From: Bacillota bacterium
Lineage (GTDB): Bacteria > Bacillota > Clostridia > Tissierellales > Sedimentibacteraceae
Assembly: GCA_023425285.1 (NCBI GenBank)
Contig: JAFACY010000207.1
Coordinates: 1-17,321 of the forward strand
Reading direction: 5' to 3'
DNA: 17,321 nt
The notes under the pieces are model-generated. The model had not been told where the DNA came from and ran no database searches. It worked only from the letters and a program-made list of their open reading frames with translations. Of the stretch, positions 1 through 6,472 are shown piece after piece. Made by a program: the position numbers and the translations under genes. The number at the start of each line of letters is the position of its first letter. The stretch's first letter is position 1.

Positions 1-354
1 GTAGTTATAAGCACCGACCTTCATTTCCGTTGCTTTTTGTTCAGCCTCCTGAATCAATTGGTTTGCAAATTTTTGTGCCTGCTTTGTTACTTCATGCTCT
101 TCAACCAGGTATCTTTGCTGATGATTAACCTTTTCAATCAATTCATCCGCTTCTACCTGTGCCTCATTCAAAATTCTCTGGCGTTCCTTTGCAACCCAGG
201 ACGCTCTGTTTATTTCGTCAGGCAGCTTCAATCTTATTTCATTGATTACCTCCAGAACCTCCTCTTTATCTATCATCACTTTGTTTGATAAAGGAAATTT
301 TGAACTTTCTTCAATAATATCTTCAATTCTTTCCAATAAATTCAGTATGTCCAT
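1..354 (-). CDS. Coiled-coil ATPase-like protein, partial (C-terminus off window)
   Basis: Translating the minus strand from the ATG at 352-354 gives 118 residues with no stop up to the window edge, so the gene is cut at its C-terminal side. It begins MDILNLLERIEDIIEES and is rich in Glu, Lys, Gln and Ala with heptad-like spacing, so it should form a long coiled coil; there is no signal peptide or membrane segment. A GGGAGGA ribosome binding site lies just upstream, inside the end of coaD, and only one base separates the coaD stop from this ATG, so the two are surely cotranscribed. Proteins of this look, often named 'ATPase' or V-type ATPase subunit-like, commonly follow coaD in Clostridia; their role is not established and I see no nucleotide-binding motif. 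A DivIVA-like or scaffold role is only a guess. Confidence 0.8.
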   Translation of the reverse strand, partial: MDILNLLERIEDIIEESSKFPLSNKVMIDKEEVLEVINEIRLKLPDEINRASWVAKERQRILNEAQVEADELIEKVNHQQRYLVEEHEVTKQAQKFANQLIQEAEQKATEMKVGAYNY

Positions 355-355
355 A

Positions 356-835
356 TTAAATCCTCCCAAGTTTTTTATGTATTTCTTGTCCAACATTTTG
401 TGGAACTAAATCTTCAAAAGCACCGCCATGCTCAGCAACATCCTTTATCATACTTGAGCTTAAAAAGGAGTATTCCGGTGATGCAACCAAAAAAATTGTT
501 TCTAATTTATGATTCAGATGCTTATTGATACTTGAAATAGCCAATTCATATTCATAATCAGATACCGCACGCAGTCCTCTTACAATCAAATTGATATTAT
601 TCTTTTCACAATATTCAACAACCAGACCTTCTGTATAGTCAACACTGACATTATGTAAATGAGTTGTAGCCCCTTTTACCATATTACATCTTTCCTGAAT
701 ATTAAACCAGTATTTCTTTTCCTTATTATTAAATACTGTTACAACCACTTCATCAAATTTACTTGAAATTCTGTTGATGATATCAAGATGACCTAATGTG
801 ATGGGATCAAAACTTCCGGTATATAAAACTTTCAT
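356..835 (-). CDS. coaD: Phosphopantetheine adenylyltransferase
   Basis: Encodes 159 residues, the usual length of bacterial PPAT, which transfers AMP from ATP to 4'-phosphopantetheine to make dephospho-CoA, the next-to-last step of CoA synthesis, in the cytoplasm. The nucleotidyltransferase signature TGSFDPITLGH is at residues 6-16 with the catalytic His at 16. RGLRAVSDYEYE is at 86-97, and the C-terminal SSSMIKD (126-132) matches the ISSS-type ATP-binding motif of the family. The start is six bases after the rsmD stop; a GGAGGAA lies within the last rsmD codons, at a somewhat long distance of about 14 bases. The rsmD-coaD pairing is very common in bacteria. Nothing is missing or odd. Confidence 0.97.
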   Translation of the reverse strand: MKVLYTGSFDPITLGHLDIINRISSKFDEVVVTVFNNKEKKYWFNIQERCNMVKGATTHLHNVSVDYTEGLVVEYCEKNNINLIVRGLRAVSDYEYELAISSINKHLNHKLETIFLVASPEYSFLSSSMIKDVAEHGGAFEDLVPQNVGQEIHKKLGRI

Positions 836-841
836 CGTTTA

Positions 842-1405
842 TTAATGTTCCTCCATGTATTTAAAAATGCTTATCCTTGTCCTGCCATAAATTTTCTCTT
901 TACATTTTATCACGTTTGTATCAATATTATCAATTACTTTTTCTGATTCATCACTCTCAATTATCAACAGACCGTCAGATTTTAACAAACCGTATTCAAA
1001 CACCTTTGATGCAATATTTGAGCTGCAGTTTAACGCATAGGGAGGATCGGCAAATATATAATCAAATTTTATATTTTCATTTGATAAATTAACAATTGCT
1101 TTTTCGTAATCGTTCATTACAACCCTTGCTCTGTCGGTAAATTTGCACATCTCAAGATTTTTTTTAACAAAACTTAAACTCTTGCGGGATGAATCAACAA
1201 AGTATGCAAGGCTTGCACCTCTTGCCAGAAATTCTATACCCACGCTTCCCGAGCCGGCAAACAAATCCAGTACTGCGGCATCATCCTCGATAATACCAAT
1301 CATATTAAATATAGCTTCTTTTATTTTATCACCGGTGGGTCTGACTGACATGCCGTCCGGTGCATACAGCTTCATGCCCTTGTTTGTTCCGGAAATTATC
1401 CTCAT
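842..1405 (-). CDS. rsmD: 16S rRNA (guanine-966-N2)-methyltransferase RsmD
   Basis: Encodes 187 residues, typical for RsmD, which uses S-adenosylmethionine to methylate N2 of G966 in 16S rRNA of the assembling 30S subunit. The N-terminus MRIISGTNKG and RPTGDKIKEAIFN (22-34) are family hallmarks. The SAM-binding loop is DLFAGSGSVGIE (47-58), and the catalytic amino-methylase motif DPPY is at 120-123. An AGAGGT ribosome binding site sits about seven bases before the ATG and overlaps a 12-base palindrome (1415-1426). The gene lies 34 bases after recG and just before coaD, in one minus-strand operon. Confidence 0.96.
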   Translation of the reverse strand: MRIISGTNKGMKLYAPDGMSVRPTGDKIKEAIFNMIGIIEDDAAVLDLFAGSGSVGIEFLARGASLAYFVDSSRKSLSFVKKNLEMCKFTDRARVVMNDYEKAIVNLSNENIKFDYIFADPPYALNCSSNIASKVFEYGLLKSDGLLIIESDESEKVIDNIDTNVIKCKEKIYGRTRISIFKYMEEH

Positions 1406-1439
1406 AATGATACCTCTTTTAAAAGATGAACCTTCAATG

Positions 1440-3494
1440 TTAATTAAATATTATAGTTTCATCCTTAAATAATCTTATTATTGCGTTTTTCAGATTTTTA
1501 TATTCTTCACCCTTCAGATTCGGATTATCTGCCATAAGCTTCTTTGAAATCTGATGGACACTTTCAATCACTTCAATGTCATTAACAATATTCTGGATTT
1601 CATATTTTGACAGTCCGCTTTGTCTCGTGCCAAAAAAATCACCCGGTCCTCTGAGCTTCAGATCCTCTTCGGCAATTACAAAGCCGTTGCTCGTATTTCT
1701 TAATACGTTCATTCTTTGGGCAGATTTTTTGGATCTGCTTTCGTTTACCAATATGCACCAGGATTGATGATTTCCTCTGCCGACCCTGCCTCTTAGCTGA
1801 TGAATCTGTGCAAGCCCGAATCTCTCGGCATTCAGCACCATCATAACAGTTGAGTTGGGAACATTGACTCCCACCTCAATGACCGTGGTGGAAACCAATA
1901 TTTTTATTTTTCCTTCATAAAATTTCTTTATTACGTCTTCCTTTTCAGCATTGTTCATTCTTCCGTGCAGGAGTCCCAGCTCATAGCCGGAAAAATTCGC
2001 ATCCTTCAATTCATTAAAAACCTTTGTGGCCGACTCTAACTCCATACCCTCAGATTCTTCGATGAGAGGTGCAACTATGTATGCCTGTCTTCCTTCATCC
2101 ACCTGCTGCTTTATAAAGTTATATCCCTCCTGCTTGTCCTGCCCCTTTAAAATATTCGTTACAATCTTTTGTCTCCCGGGAGGCATTTCATCTATTACGG
2201 ATAAATCCAGATCACCGTAAATCATCAATGCCAAGGTTCTCGGTATCGGAGTTGCGGTCATAACAAGTATGTCCGGATTTTTCCCTTTTGAGGAAAGCCT
2301 CGCACGCTGTCTCACACCGAAACGATGCTGCTCGTCGGTTATAACAAGACCTATATTTTTAAACTCAACATTATCCTCTATCAAAGCATGAGTTCCGACT
2401 ATTATATCTGTTTCTCCGCTTTTCAGGCTTTCTAAAATTATTCTTTTTTCTTTTGCTTTCGCAGAGCCTGAAAGGAACGAAACATTCAGTCTTATATCCG
2501 CCATACCCAGATATTCTTTGATTGTTTCAAAATGCTGAAATGCAAGAATTTCCGTAGGTGCCATCATGGCAGCCTGGTAGCCCGAGGCAACGGCAGCCAA
2601 TAATGCATATATTGCAACAACCGTCTTTCCGGAGCCAACATCACCCTGTACCAATCTGTTCATTGATCTCGCCGAGCTCATGTCTTTTTTTATTTCTTCT
2701 ATAACTTTAAGCTGAGCGTTAGTAAGCTTATAAGGCATAGACCCTATAAGCTTATCTGAATGAGTTGTATTTAATATTTGATTGCCGGCAGAATTGTTCA
2801 TTAAATTGCCCTTTATGGACATGAGACCGAGCTGCATTATTAAAAGCTTTTCAAATGCAACCGTTCTTTTTGAAATTTTATATTTTCTGCCGTTCTCAGG
2901 AAAATGCATATTTTTAATGGCACATTTTCTTGAGGTTAAATTATATTCAGAGCATATATGCCCGGAAAGCACGTCTTCGATTTTATCATAATACTCTTTA
3001 AGTGCTTCCGCAGTCAGTTTTGTCAGCTCATTGTTTGTGAGTCCGTAGGTCAATCCGTAGACAGGAGTGATTCTGTTTGCCTTCCAGTCGTTACAGCAAA
3101 GCTCTATTTCCGGATTTACCATTTCAAATTTGCCATAGTTTGCCTTGACTGTTCCAAAAATATAGTAGCTTTCACCTACTGTCAATTTGTCCATCAAAAA
3201 ATCCTGGTTGAAAAATGTAACGGTTATAAAACCTGTTTCATCCTTTCCCACAAGCTTTATTATGGACATGTTTCTCTTTATTCTCGATTTTACAGGATTA
3301 TCAAAAAGCTTGATTTTCAGAAGGCATTTCAAATTATCCGATAATTCGTTTATTTTCTTTACAGTCCTTCTGTCCTCATATTTAACGGGAAAATAATCGA
3401 GCAAATCCTCAACGGTAAAAATATCTAATTTATTTAACTTTTCCGCTCTTTTGGGTCCTACTCCCTTTAAATACTGTATATTAACGTCAAGCAT
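1440..3494 (-). CDS. recG: ATP-dependent DNA helicase RecG
   Basis: Encodes 684 residues, the normal length for RecG, a monomeric superfamily 2 translocase that regresses stalled replication forks and processes branched recombination intermediates. The N-terminal wedge region starts with the helix-hairpin-helix-like KGVGPKRAEKL (10-20). Helicase motifs appear in order: Walker A GDVGSGKT (284-291), Walker B variant DEQH (387-390), TATPIPRTLAL (413-423) and motif VI QLRGRVGRG (566-574). The C-terminal TRG region GPGDFFGTRQSG (616-627) couples ATP hydrolysis to translocation in this family. The ATG at 3494 has GGTGAG just upstream and lies 23 bases after the stop of the preceding DAK2 gene. All key residues are present. 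Confidence 0.98.
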   Translation of the reverse strand: MLDVNIQYLKGVGPKRAEKLNKLDIFTVEDLLDYFPVKYEDRRTVKKINELSDNLKCLLKIKLFDNPVKSRIKRNMSIIKLVGKDETGFITVTFFNQDFLMDKLTVGESYYIFGTVKANYGKFEMVNPEIELCCNDWKANRITPVYGLTYGLTNNELTKLTAEALKEYYDKIEDVLSGHICSEYNLTSRKCAIKNMHFPENGRKYKISKRTVAFEKLLIMQLGLMSIKGNLMNNSAGNQILNTTHSDKLIGSMPYKLTNAQLKVIEEIKKDMSSARSMNRLVQGDVGSGKTVVAIYALLAAVASGYQAAMMAPTEILAFQHFETIKEYLGMADIRLNVSFLSGSAKAKEKRIILESLKSGETDIIVGTHALIEDNVEFKNIGLVITDEQHRFGVRQRARLSSKGKNPDILVMTATPIPRTLALMIYGDLDLSVIDEMPPGRQKIVTNILKGQDKQEGYNFIKQQVDEGRQAYIVAPLIEESEGMELESATKVFNELKDANFSGYELGLLHGRMNNAEKEDVIKKFYEGKIKILVSTTVIEVGVNVPNSTVMMVLNAERFGLAQIHQLRGRVGRGNHQSWCILVNESRSKKSAQRMNVLRNTSNGFVIAEEDLKLRGPGDFFGTRQSGLSKYEIQNIVNDIEVIESVHQISKKLMADNPNLKGEEYKNLKNAIIRLFKDETIIFN

Positions 3495-3517
3495 TTTCTC
3501 ACCAACTGTTCACCGGT

Positions 3518-5134
3518 TTATTCAACTGAAATAATGTAGTAGTACAGGGGCTGTCCACCATAGACTATTTCCACATCACATTCCTCGGCTGCTTCCTCTA
3601 TCCACTCTTTAAGTTCCTCAGCTATTTTTTTATCAACCTGATCGCCGTAGAACAGGGTTATCAGGAAACTGTCTTCATCAACCATTTTTTCTATAAGCTT
3701 AAGTGCTTCTTCCTGAGGACTGTTTCCGTGAGAAACAATTTCCCCTTCACTTATGGCAATTATCTCATCTTTTTTGATTTCCATACCATCAAATACGGTA
3801 TCTCTTACAGCATATGTTACCTGTCCCGTCTTAACCTCAGACACCGCATCTGTCATAGCCTTGATATTTTCTTCAACGTCCGCTTCGTCCTTAAATGCAA
3901 GAAGTGCGGTTATACCCTGAGGTATGCTTTTAGAAGGAATTACATACAGATTTTTATCGGATATTTCCTTTGCCTGCGTAGCAGCCAGTATTATATTGCT
4001 GTTGTTAGGCAGAATAATTATATTGTCTGCATTTATATTGTTGGCAGCAGCCAGAATATCCTCGGTACTTGGATTCATAGTCTGTCCTCCGGACAAAAAT
4101 TCATCTACGTTTAAATCCGTAAATACCTTTTTGATGCCGTCGCCCATTCCTATGGAAACAAATCCGTATTTCTTCTTTTCCTTGTTTTGCTTTGAGTTTT
4201 TCAGTCTTTCTCTGAACTGCTCCTTCATGTTGTCTATTTTTATTTTAGCCAGTTCACCATATTTTACAGCAATTGCAAGTATTTGTCCCGGATTATTCGT
4301 GTGGATGTGAACCTTAATAAGCTTTTCATCTCCCACACATACGATGGAGTCACCTTTGTCATAAATTTTGCTTAAAAATTCATCGGAGCTTTTAGACGGA
4401 TTTTTAATAAAAAACTCGGTACAGTACGTAAATACTATTTCGTCCTCACTGCTGAAGCCCAACACTTCATTTTCTGTTTCAATAATCTCGATATCTACTT
4501 TTTCCTGTTTGATTTCAACACCCTTTAATGCTGCCAGTGCACCTTCCAGCAAAAATATAAGTCCCTTTCCTCCTGCATCCACAACATCCGCCTGCTTAAG
4601 AACCTTAAGCATTTCAGGTGTTCTTCTCAATGTATCCTTTGCCTGTTCTATCAAGCTTTCCAAAAATAAGGACACATCCTCATAATCCATATATGTAGCC
4701 ATAGCCTTTTCGGCTGTTTCTCTGGCAACAGTCAGTATTGTGCCCTCAACGGGTCTCATAACCGCCTTGTATGCGGTATCAGAAGCAGACTTTGATGCCT
4801 CGGCAATTGCTTTACTGTCAATTTTATTTACTCCCTTAAGACCCTTTGCCATACCTCTGAACAATTGTGATAATATTACACCGGAATTTCCTCTTGCTCC
4901 CATTAAAGAACCATTTGCGGCTGCATCGGCAATATGTGTAATTGTGCTTTCATTTATGTTGCTTATTTCCTTAACAGCCGATTGAACCGTTAAATTCATA
5001 TTGGTACCGGTATCTCCGTCGGGAACCGGGAATACATTCAGGGAATCCACTATTGTCTTATTATTTTCCAGATTAACAGCGGCACCTAAAAGCATTTTTT
5101 TGAATGTAATACTATCTATATACTTAATTATCAT
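3518..5134 (-). CDS. fakA: DAK2/DegV-type kinase, YloV/FakA family
   Basis: Encodes 538 residues, the length of YloV/FakA proteins. In Staphylococcus aureus, FakA phosphorylates fatty acids bound to FakB, feeding exogenous fatty acids into phospholipid synthesis. The N-terminal DhaL-like kinase domain (about 1-205) has the Mg-binding signature FPVPDGDTGTN (35-45; Asp39 and Asp41), GARGNSGVILSQ (79-90) and DAGGKGLIFLLEG (186-198). The middle domain has Cys238, His276 and His278 in positions matching the FakA zinc site. A charged linker (about 305-322) leads to a C-terminal DegV-like domain ending in GGQPLYYYIISVE. It follows asp23 by 15 bases, the standard Firmicutes pair, with GGGAGG six bases before the ATG. 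No FakB gene is in this window, so the fatty acid role is inferred from family membership. Confidence 0.88.
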   Translation of the reverse strand: MIIKYIDSITFKKMLLGAAVNLENNKTIVDSLNVFPVPDGDTGTNMNLTVQSAVKEISNINESTITHIADAAANGSLMGARGNSGVILSQLFRGMAKGLKGVNKIDSKAIAEASKSASDTAYKAVMRPVEGTILTVARETAEKAMATYMDYEDVSLFLESLIEQAKDTLRRTPEMLKVLKQADVVDAGGKGLIFLLEGALAALKGVEIKQEKVDIEIIETENEVLGFSSEDEIVFTYCTEFFIKNPSKSSDEFLSKIYDKGDSIVCVGDEKLIKVHIHTNNPGQILAIAVKYGELAKIKIDNMKEQFRERLKNSKQNKEKKKYGFVSIGMGDGIKKVFTDLNVDEFLSGGQTMNPSTEDILAAANNINADNIIILPNNSNIILAATQAKEISDKNLYVIPSKSIPQGITALLAFKDEADVEENIKAMTDAVSEVKTGQVTYAVRDTVFDGMEIKKDEIIAISEGEIVSHGNSPQEEALKLIEKMVDEDSFLITLFYGDQVDKKIAEELKEWIEEAAEECDVEIVYGGQPLYYYIISVE

Positions 5135-5149
5135 TTTAGCCTCCCAAAA

Positions 5150-5506
5150 TTATTTCTGTACTCTGACACCTTGTACAAAAATATTTACATTCTCCACTGA
5201 TACTCCAGAAAAGGTTTCTACGCTGTATTTAATTCTGGATATAATATTATCCGCAACAACAGATATTTTAATTCCATATTGTAATACTATATATAAATCA
5301 ATATTTAATTTGTCATCTATTGAAGTTACTTTTATGCCTTTTGTAAGCTGATCTCTTTTTAATAATTCAAAGATTCCTTCAGTTGCATTTCTTGAAGCCA
5401 TACCAACCACTCCGTAGCACTCCATAGCTGCTAAACCGGCTAACGTTGCAAACACCTGATCATCCATGGCTATATTTCCATACTCATTAATGATTTTTAC
5501 TGACAT
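5150..5506 (-). CDS. Asp23/Gls24 family envelope stress protein (YloU-like)
   Basis: Encodes 118 residues, similar in length to YloU. The Asp23/Gls24 pattern is visible: an early NEYGNIAMDDQVFATLAGLAA segment type, then a central ECYGVVGMA, and a C-terminal stretch rich in Val and Ile that ends with VENVNIFVQGVRV, as in family members. There is no signal or membrane segment. Asp23 in S. aureus is membrane-associated through a partner and linked to cell-wall stress; this shorter YloU-type paralogue next to yloV/fakA has no firm function. It is the first long gene of the operon asp23-fakA-recG-rsmD-coaD. An AGGAGG site lies five bases before the ATG, and a 17-base-spaced promoter ends about 44 bases upstream of it. 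Confidence 0.9.
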   Translation of the reverse strand: MSVKIINEYGNIAMDDQVFATLAGLAAMECYGVVGMASRNATEGIFELLKRDQLTKGIKVTSIDDKLNIDLYIVLQYGIKISVVADNIISRIKYSVETFSGVSVENVNIFVQGVRVQK

Positions 5507-5549
5507 ACATACCTCCTATATTTTTTAATAATATTAAATTAGTAACTTT

Positions 5550-5578
5550 ATTATAACCTTTTTATGTCTGTTTTACAA
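5550..5578 (-). promoter_or_regulatory. Proximal promoter of the asp23-fakA-recG operon
   Basis: On the minus strand a -35 element TTGTAA (5573-5578) and a consensus -10 element TATAAT (5550-5555) are separated by exactly 17 bases. Transcription would start near 5543 and give a leader of about 37 bases to the asp23 ATG. This is a sigma-A-type promoter by sequence; activity is inferred. Confidence 0.75.
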
Positions 5579-5651
5579 TAAAAATACCAATGCACAAATA
5601 ATAATCCAAATAATCAGCCTGTAAAAGCTTCCACATTGTTTGTGATTTCAT
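5562..5651 (-). CDS. Possible 29-residue small protein upstream of asp23
   Basis: A minus-strand ORF of 29 residues beginning MKSQTMWKLLQADYLDYY and ending in a hydrophobic stretch LCIGIFIVKQT. The ATG at 5649-5651 has AAGGA eight bases upstream, and an in-frame ATG three codons earlier (5658-5660) is a weaker alternative. It lies about 22 bases downstream of the predicted start of the distal promoter (5680-5708), so a transcript would begin with this ORF. Its end overlaps the -35 box of the proximal asp23 promoter. I do not recognise the sequence. It could be a leader peptide, a short membrane-associated protein, or chance. The case rests only on promoter, ribosome binding site and spacing. 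Confidence 0.3.
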   Translation of the reverse strand: MKSQTMWKLLQADYLDYYLCIGIFIVKQT

Positions 5652-5679
5652 CTGTGTCATCCTTAAATTTATTATTTTT

Positions 5680-5708
5680 ATTATACTAATTAAAATTTGA
5701 TATTGCAA
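5680..5708 (-). promoter_or_regulatory. Distal minus-strand promoter sharing its -35 box with rpmB
   Basis: The minus strand reads TTGCAA (5703-5708), 17 bases, then a perfect TATAAT (5680-5685). TTGCAA is its own reverse complement, so the same six bases can also serve the plus-strand rpmB promoter. Transcription would start near 5673 and run through the small ORF into asp23. Confidence 0.6.
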
Positions 5709-5731
5709 TATTTAAATTTTAATGGTAGAAT
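5703..5731 (+). promoter_or_regulatory. rpmB: rpmB promoter
   Basis: Plus-strand TTGCAA (5703-5708), a 17-base spacer, and TAGAAT (5726-5731) preceded by TGG, which makes an extended -10. Expected start near 5738, giving a leader of about 80 bases before rpmB. The -35 hexamer matches consensus at four of six positions; the extended -10 would compensate. Confidence 0.7.
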
Positions 5732-5745
5732 TATAAAGTTGAAAA

Positions 5746-5768
5746 TTATTAAACAATTGTTTAGATAA
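5746..5768 (+). promoter_or_regulatory. Palindrome in the rpmB leader
   Basis: TAAACAATTGTTTA (5750-5763) is a perfect 14-base palindrome. TTAT (5746-5749) and ATAA (5765-5768) extend it to eleven paired positions with one bulged G (5764). It lies about 8 to 30 bases after the predicted rpmB start, a usual place for a repressor operator. As RNA it would be weak and have no loop, so a DNA site is more likely. The bound factor is unknown. Confidence 0.4.
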
Positions 5769-5818
5769 AACAAGGTTATAAAAATCATAAAGATTTAGAT
5801 AAATGGGAGGTGTATAGC

Positions 5819-6010
5819 ATGGCAAATTATTGTGAAGTATGTGGAAAGGGTGCTATATCAGGCAACAGTATAACACATAGTGATAAAAAAATAAGAAGAA
5901 CGTGGAAACCAAACGTAAGAAAAATTAATGTTGTTGAAAACGGAATTTACGTTAAGAAAACAGTTTGTACAAGATGTATGAGATCAAACAAAGTACAACG
6001 TGCTGTATAG
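5819..6010 (+). CDS. rpmB: 50S ribosomal protein L28
   Basis: Encodes 63 residues, the normal size for L28, a component of the large ribosomal subunit near the E site. The protein starts MANYCEVCGKGAISGN, and the central KIRRTWKPNVRKI is typical of L28. Two Cys pairs, Cys5/Cys8 and Cys50/Cys53, show it is the zinc-binding (C+) form rather than the zinc-free paralogue made under zinc limitation. The start is chosen because GGGAGGTG (5805-5812) lies eight bases before the ATG at 5819; an upstream in-frame ATG at 5810 would overlap that site and adds only three residues. It is the only plus-strand gene here, transcribed alone from its own promoter and closed by a terminator. Confidence 0.98.
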   Translation: MANYCEVCGKGAISGNSITHSDKKIRRTWKPNVRKINVVENGIYVKKTVCTRCMRSNKVQRAV

Positions 6011-6015
6011 CATTG

Positions 6016-6045
6016 AAATAATGGCCTTTAGCCATTATTTTTTTT
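6016..6045 (+). terminator. Rho-independent terminator of rpmB
   Basis: AATAATGGC (6017-6025) pairs perfectly with GCCATTATT (6031-6039) around the loop CTTTA, and a run of eight T (6038-6045) follows six bases after the rpmB stop. It is a strong plus-strand terminator. The minus strand reads the same stem without a good T run, so stopping there would be weaker. Confidence 0.9.
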
Positions 6046-6062
6046 GAAGCCCTAACCCCATA

Positions 6063-6165
6063 TGTACGAGCGAAAGTGAAGTACAGATGGCAGTAGGTCT
6101 TATGCAAGGAATTCCAAATCTGTGCGAACGACAGTGAGTAAACAGATTTGATGAATTCTACTGCC
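6063..6165. repeat. Nested hairpin element with repeated GCGAA/AGTGA loop motif
   Basis: A non-coding stretch between the rpmB terminator and the stop of the small membrane protein gene. Hairpin 1 is TGTAC (6063-6067) with GTACA (6081-6085). Hairpin 2 has a perfect nine-base stem, CAAATCTGT (6115-6123) with ACAGATTTG (6142-6150). Hairpin 2 is enclosed by GAATTC (6109-6114 and 6153-6158) and by GGCAGTA (6089-6095) with TACTGCC (6159-6165). Both loops carry GCGAA followed by AGTGA, adjacent in the first (6070-6079) and four bases apart in the second (6124-6137). Stems differ but loop motifs are kept, as in REP/MITE-like intergenic elements. ATCTGT (6118-6123) could instead pair with ACAGAT at 6083-6088. 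Whether it acts as RNA, DNA element or terminator for the minus-strand gene is unknown. Confidence 0.6.
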
Positions 6166-6166
6166 C

Positions 6167-6361
6167 TTAAAACAACCTGAACAATGTGCAACCCAGCACT
6201 ATCAGAAGCATACCGAAAACCAATAACCATATCTTTATAGGCAGAATCTGAACAATAATTAATGCTCCGATAACGGCTATCATCAAGCCGACAACTTCTG
6301 TAAATTTAATTTTAGGTCCGCAAGGAACACAATTTTTCTTTTTTCTTCTAAAATAATTCAT
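6167..6361 (-). CDS. Small two-helix membrane protein, unknown function
   Basis: Encodes 64 residues: a basic N-terminus MNYFRRKKKNC with a nearby CVPCG motif (Cys11 and Cys14), then two hydrophobic segments (about 24-41 and 44-63) joined by a short turn. The positive N-terminus would stay in the cytoplasm, so both ends should face inside. AGGGGG lies about five bases before the ATG. The gene sits alone between the asnS terminator and the hairpin element at 6063-6165, pointing toward rpmB. A promoter within 6362-6420 is possible (AT-rich, with TATAAA- and TAATAT-like boxes) but I cannot assign one firmly. I do not recognise a named family. The clear hydrophobic pattern and good start support a real gene. 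Confidence 0.7.
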   Translation of the reverse strand: MNYFRRKKKNCVPCGPKIKFTEVVGLMIAVIGALIIVQILPIKIWLLVFGMLLIVLGCTLFRLF

Positions 6362-6425
6362 AAAAACCCCCTGGGAACGATAGATTGATCAAGATATTAT
6401 TTATACATTCTATTCAAGTAATTAA

Positions 6426-6462
6426 AAAAGATACTCAGAAAGTTTCTTTCCAAATATCTTTT
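6426..6462 (-). terminator. Terminator after asnS
   Basis: On the minus strand AAAAGATA and TATCTTTT (6455-6462 with 6426-6433) form an outer stem, and GAAAG with CTTTC (6446-6450 with 6438-6442) an inner stem around a three-base loop. A T run TCTTTTTT ends the structure, 11 bases after the asnS stop. The outer and inner stems are separated by a four-by-four internal loop, so it is moderate rather than strong. Confidence 0.65.
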
Positions 6463-6472
6463 ACTATCGTTA

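Noticed and set aside
1415..1426. TCTTTTAAAAGA palindrome over the rsmD ribosome binding site
   Set aside because: All but two pairs are A-T and there is no loop, so the hairpin would be too weak to mask the site; such palindromes are common by chance in AT-rich DNA.
2958..3344. 128-residue plus-strand frame inside recG
   Set aside because: It is antisense to a fully conserved recG, Cys/Phe/Tyr-rich as expected for a shadow frame, and has no supporting start.
5810..5818. Upstream ATG for L28
   Set aside because: It overlaps the GGGAGGTG ribosome binding site, and L28 proteins begin at MA-x-x-C as with the ATG at 5819.
5952..6230. 92-residue minus-strand frame across the rpmB end, terminator and hairpins
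   Set aside because: It runs antisense through rpmB and the non-coding hairpins, with no family resemblance.
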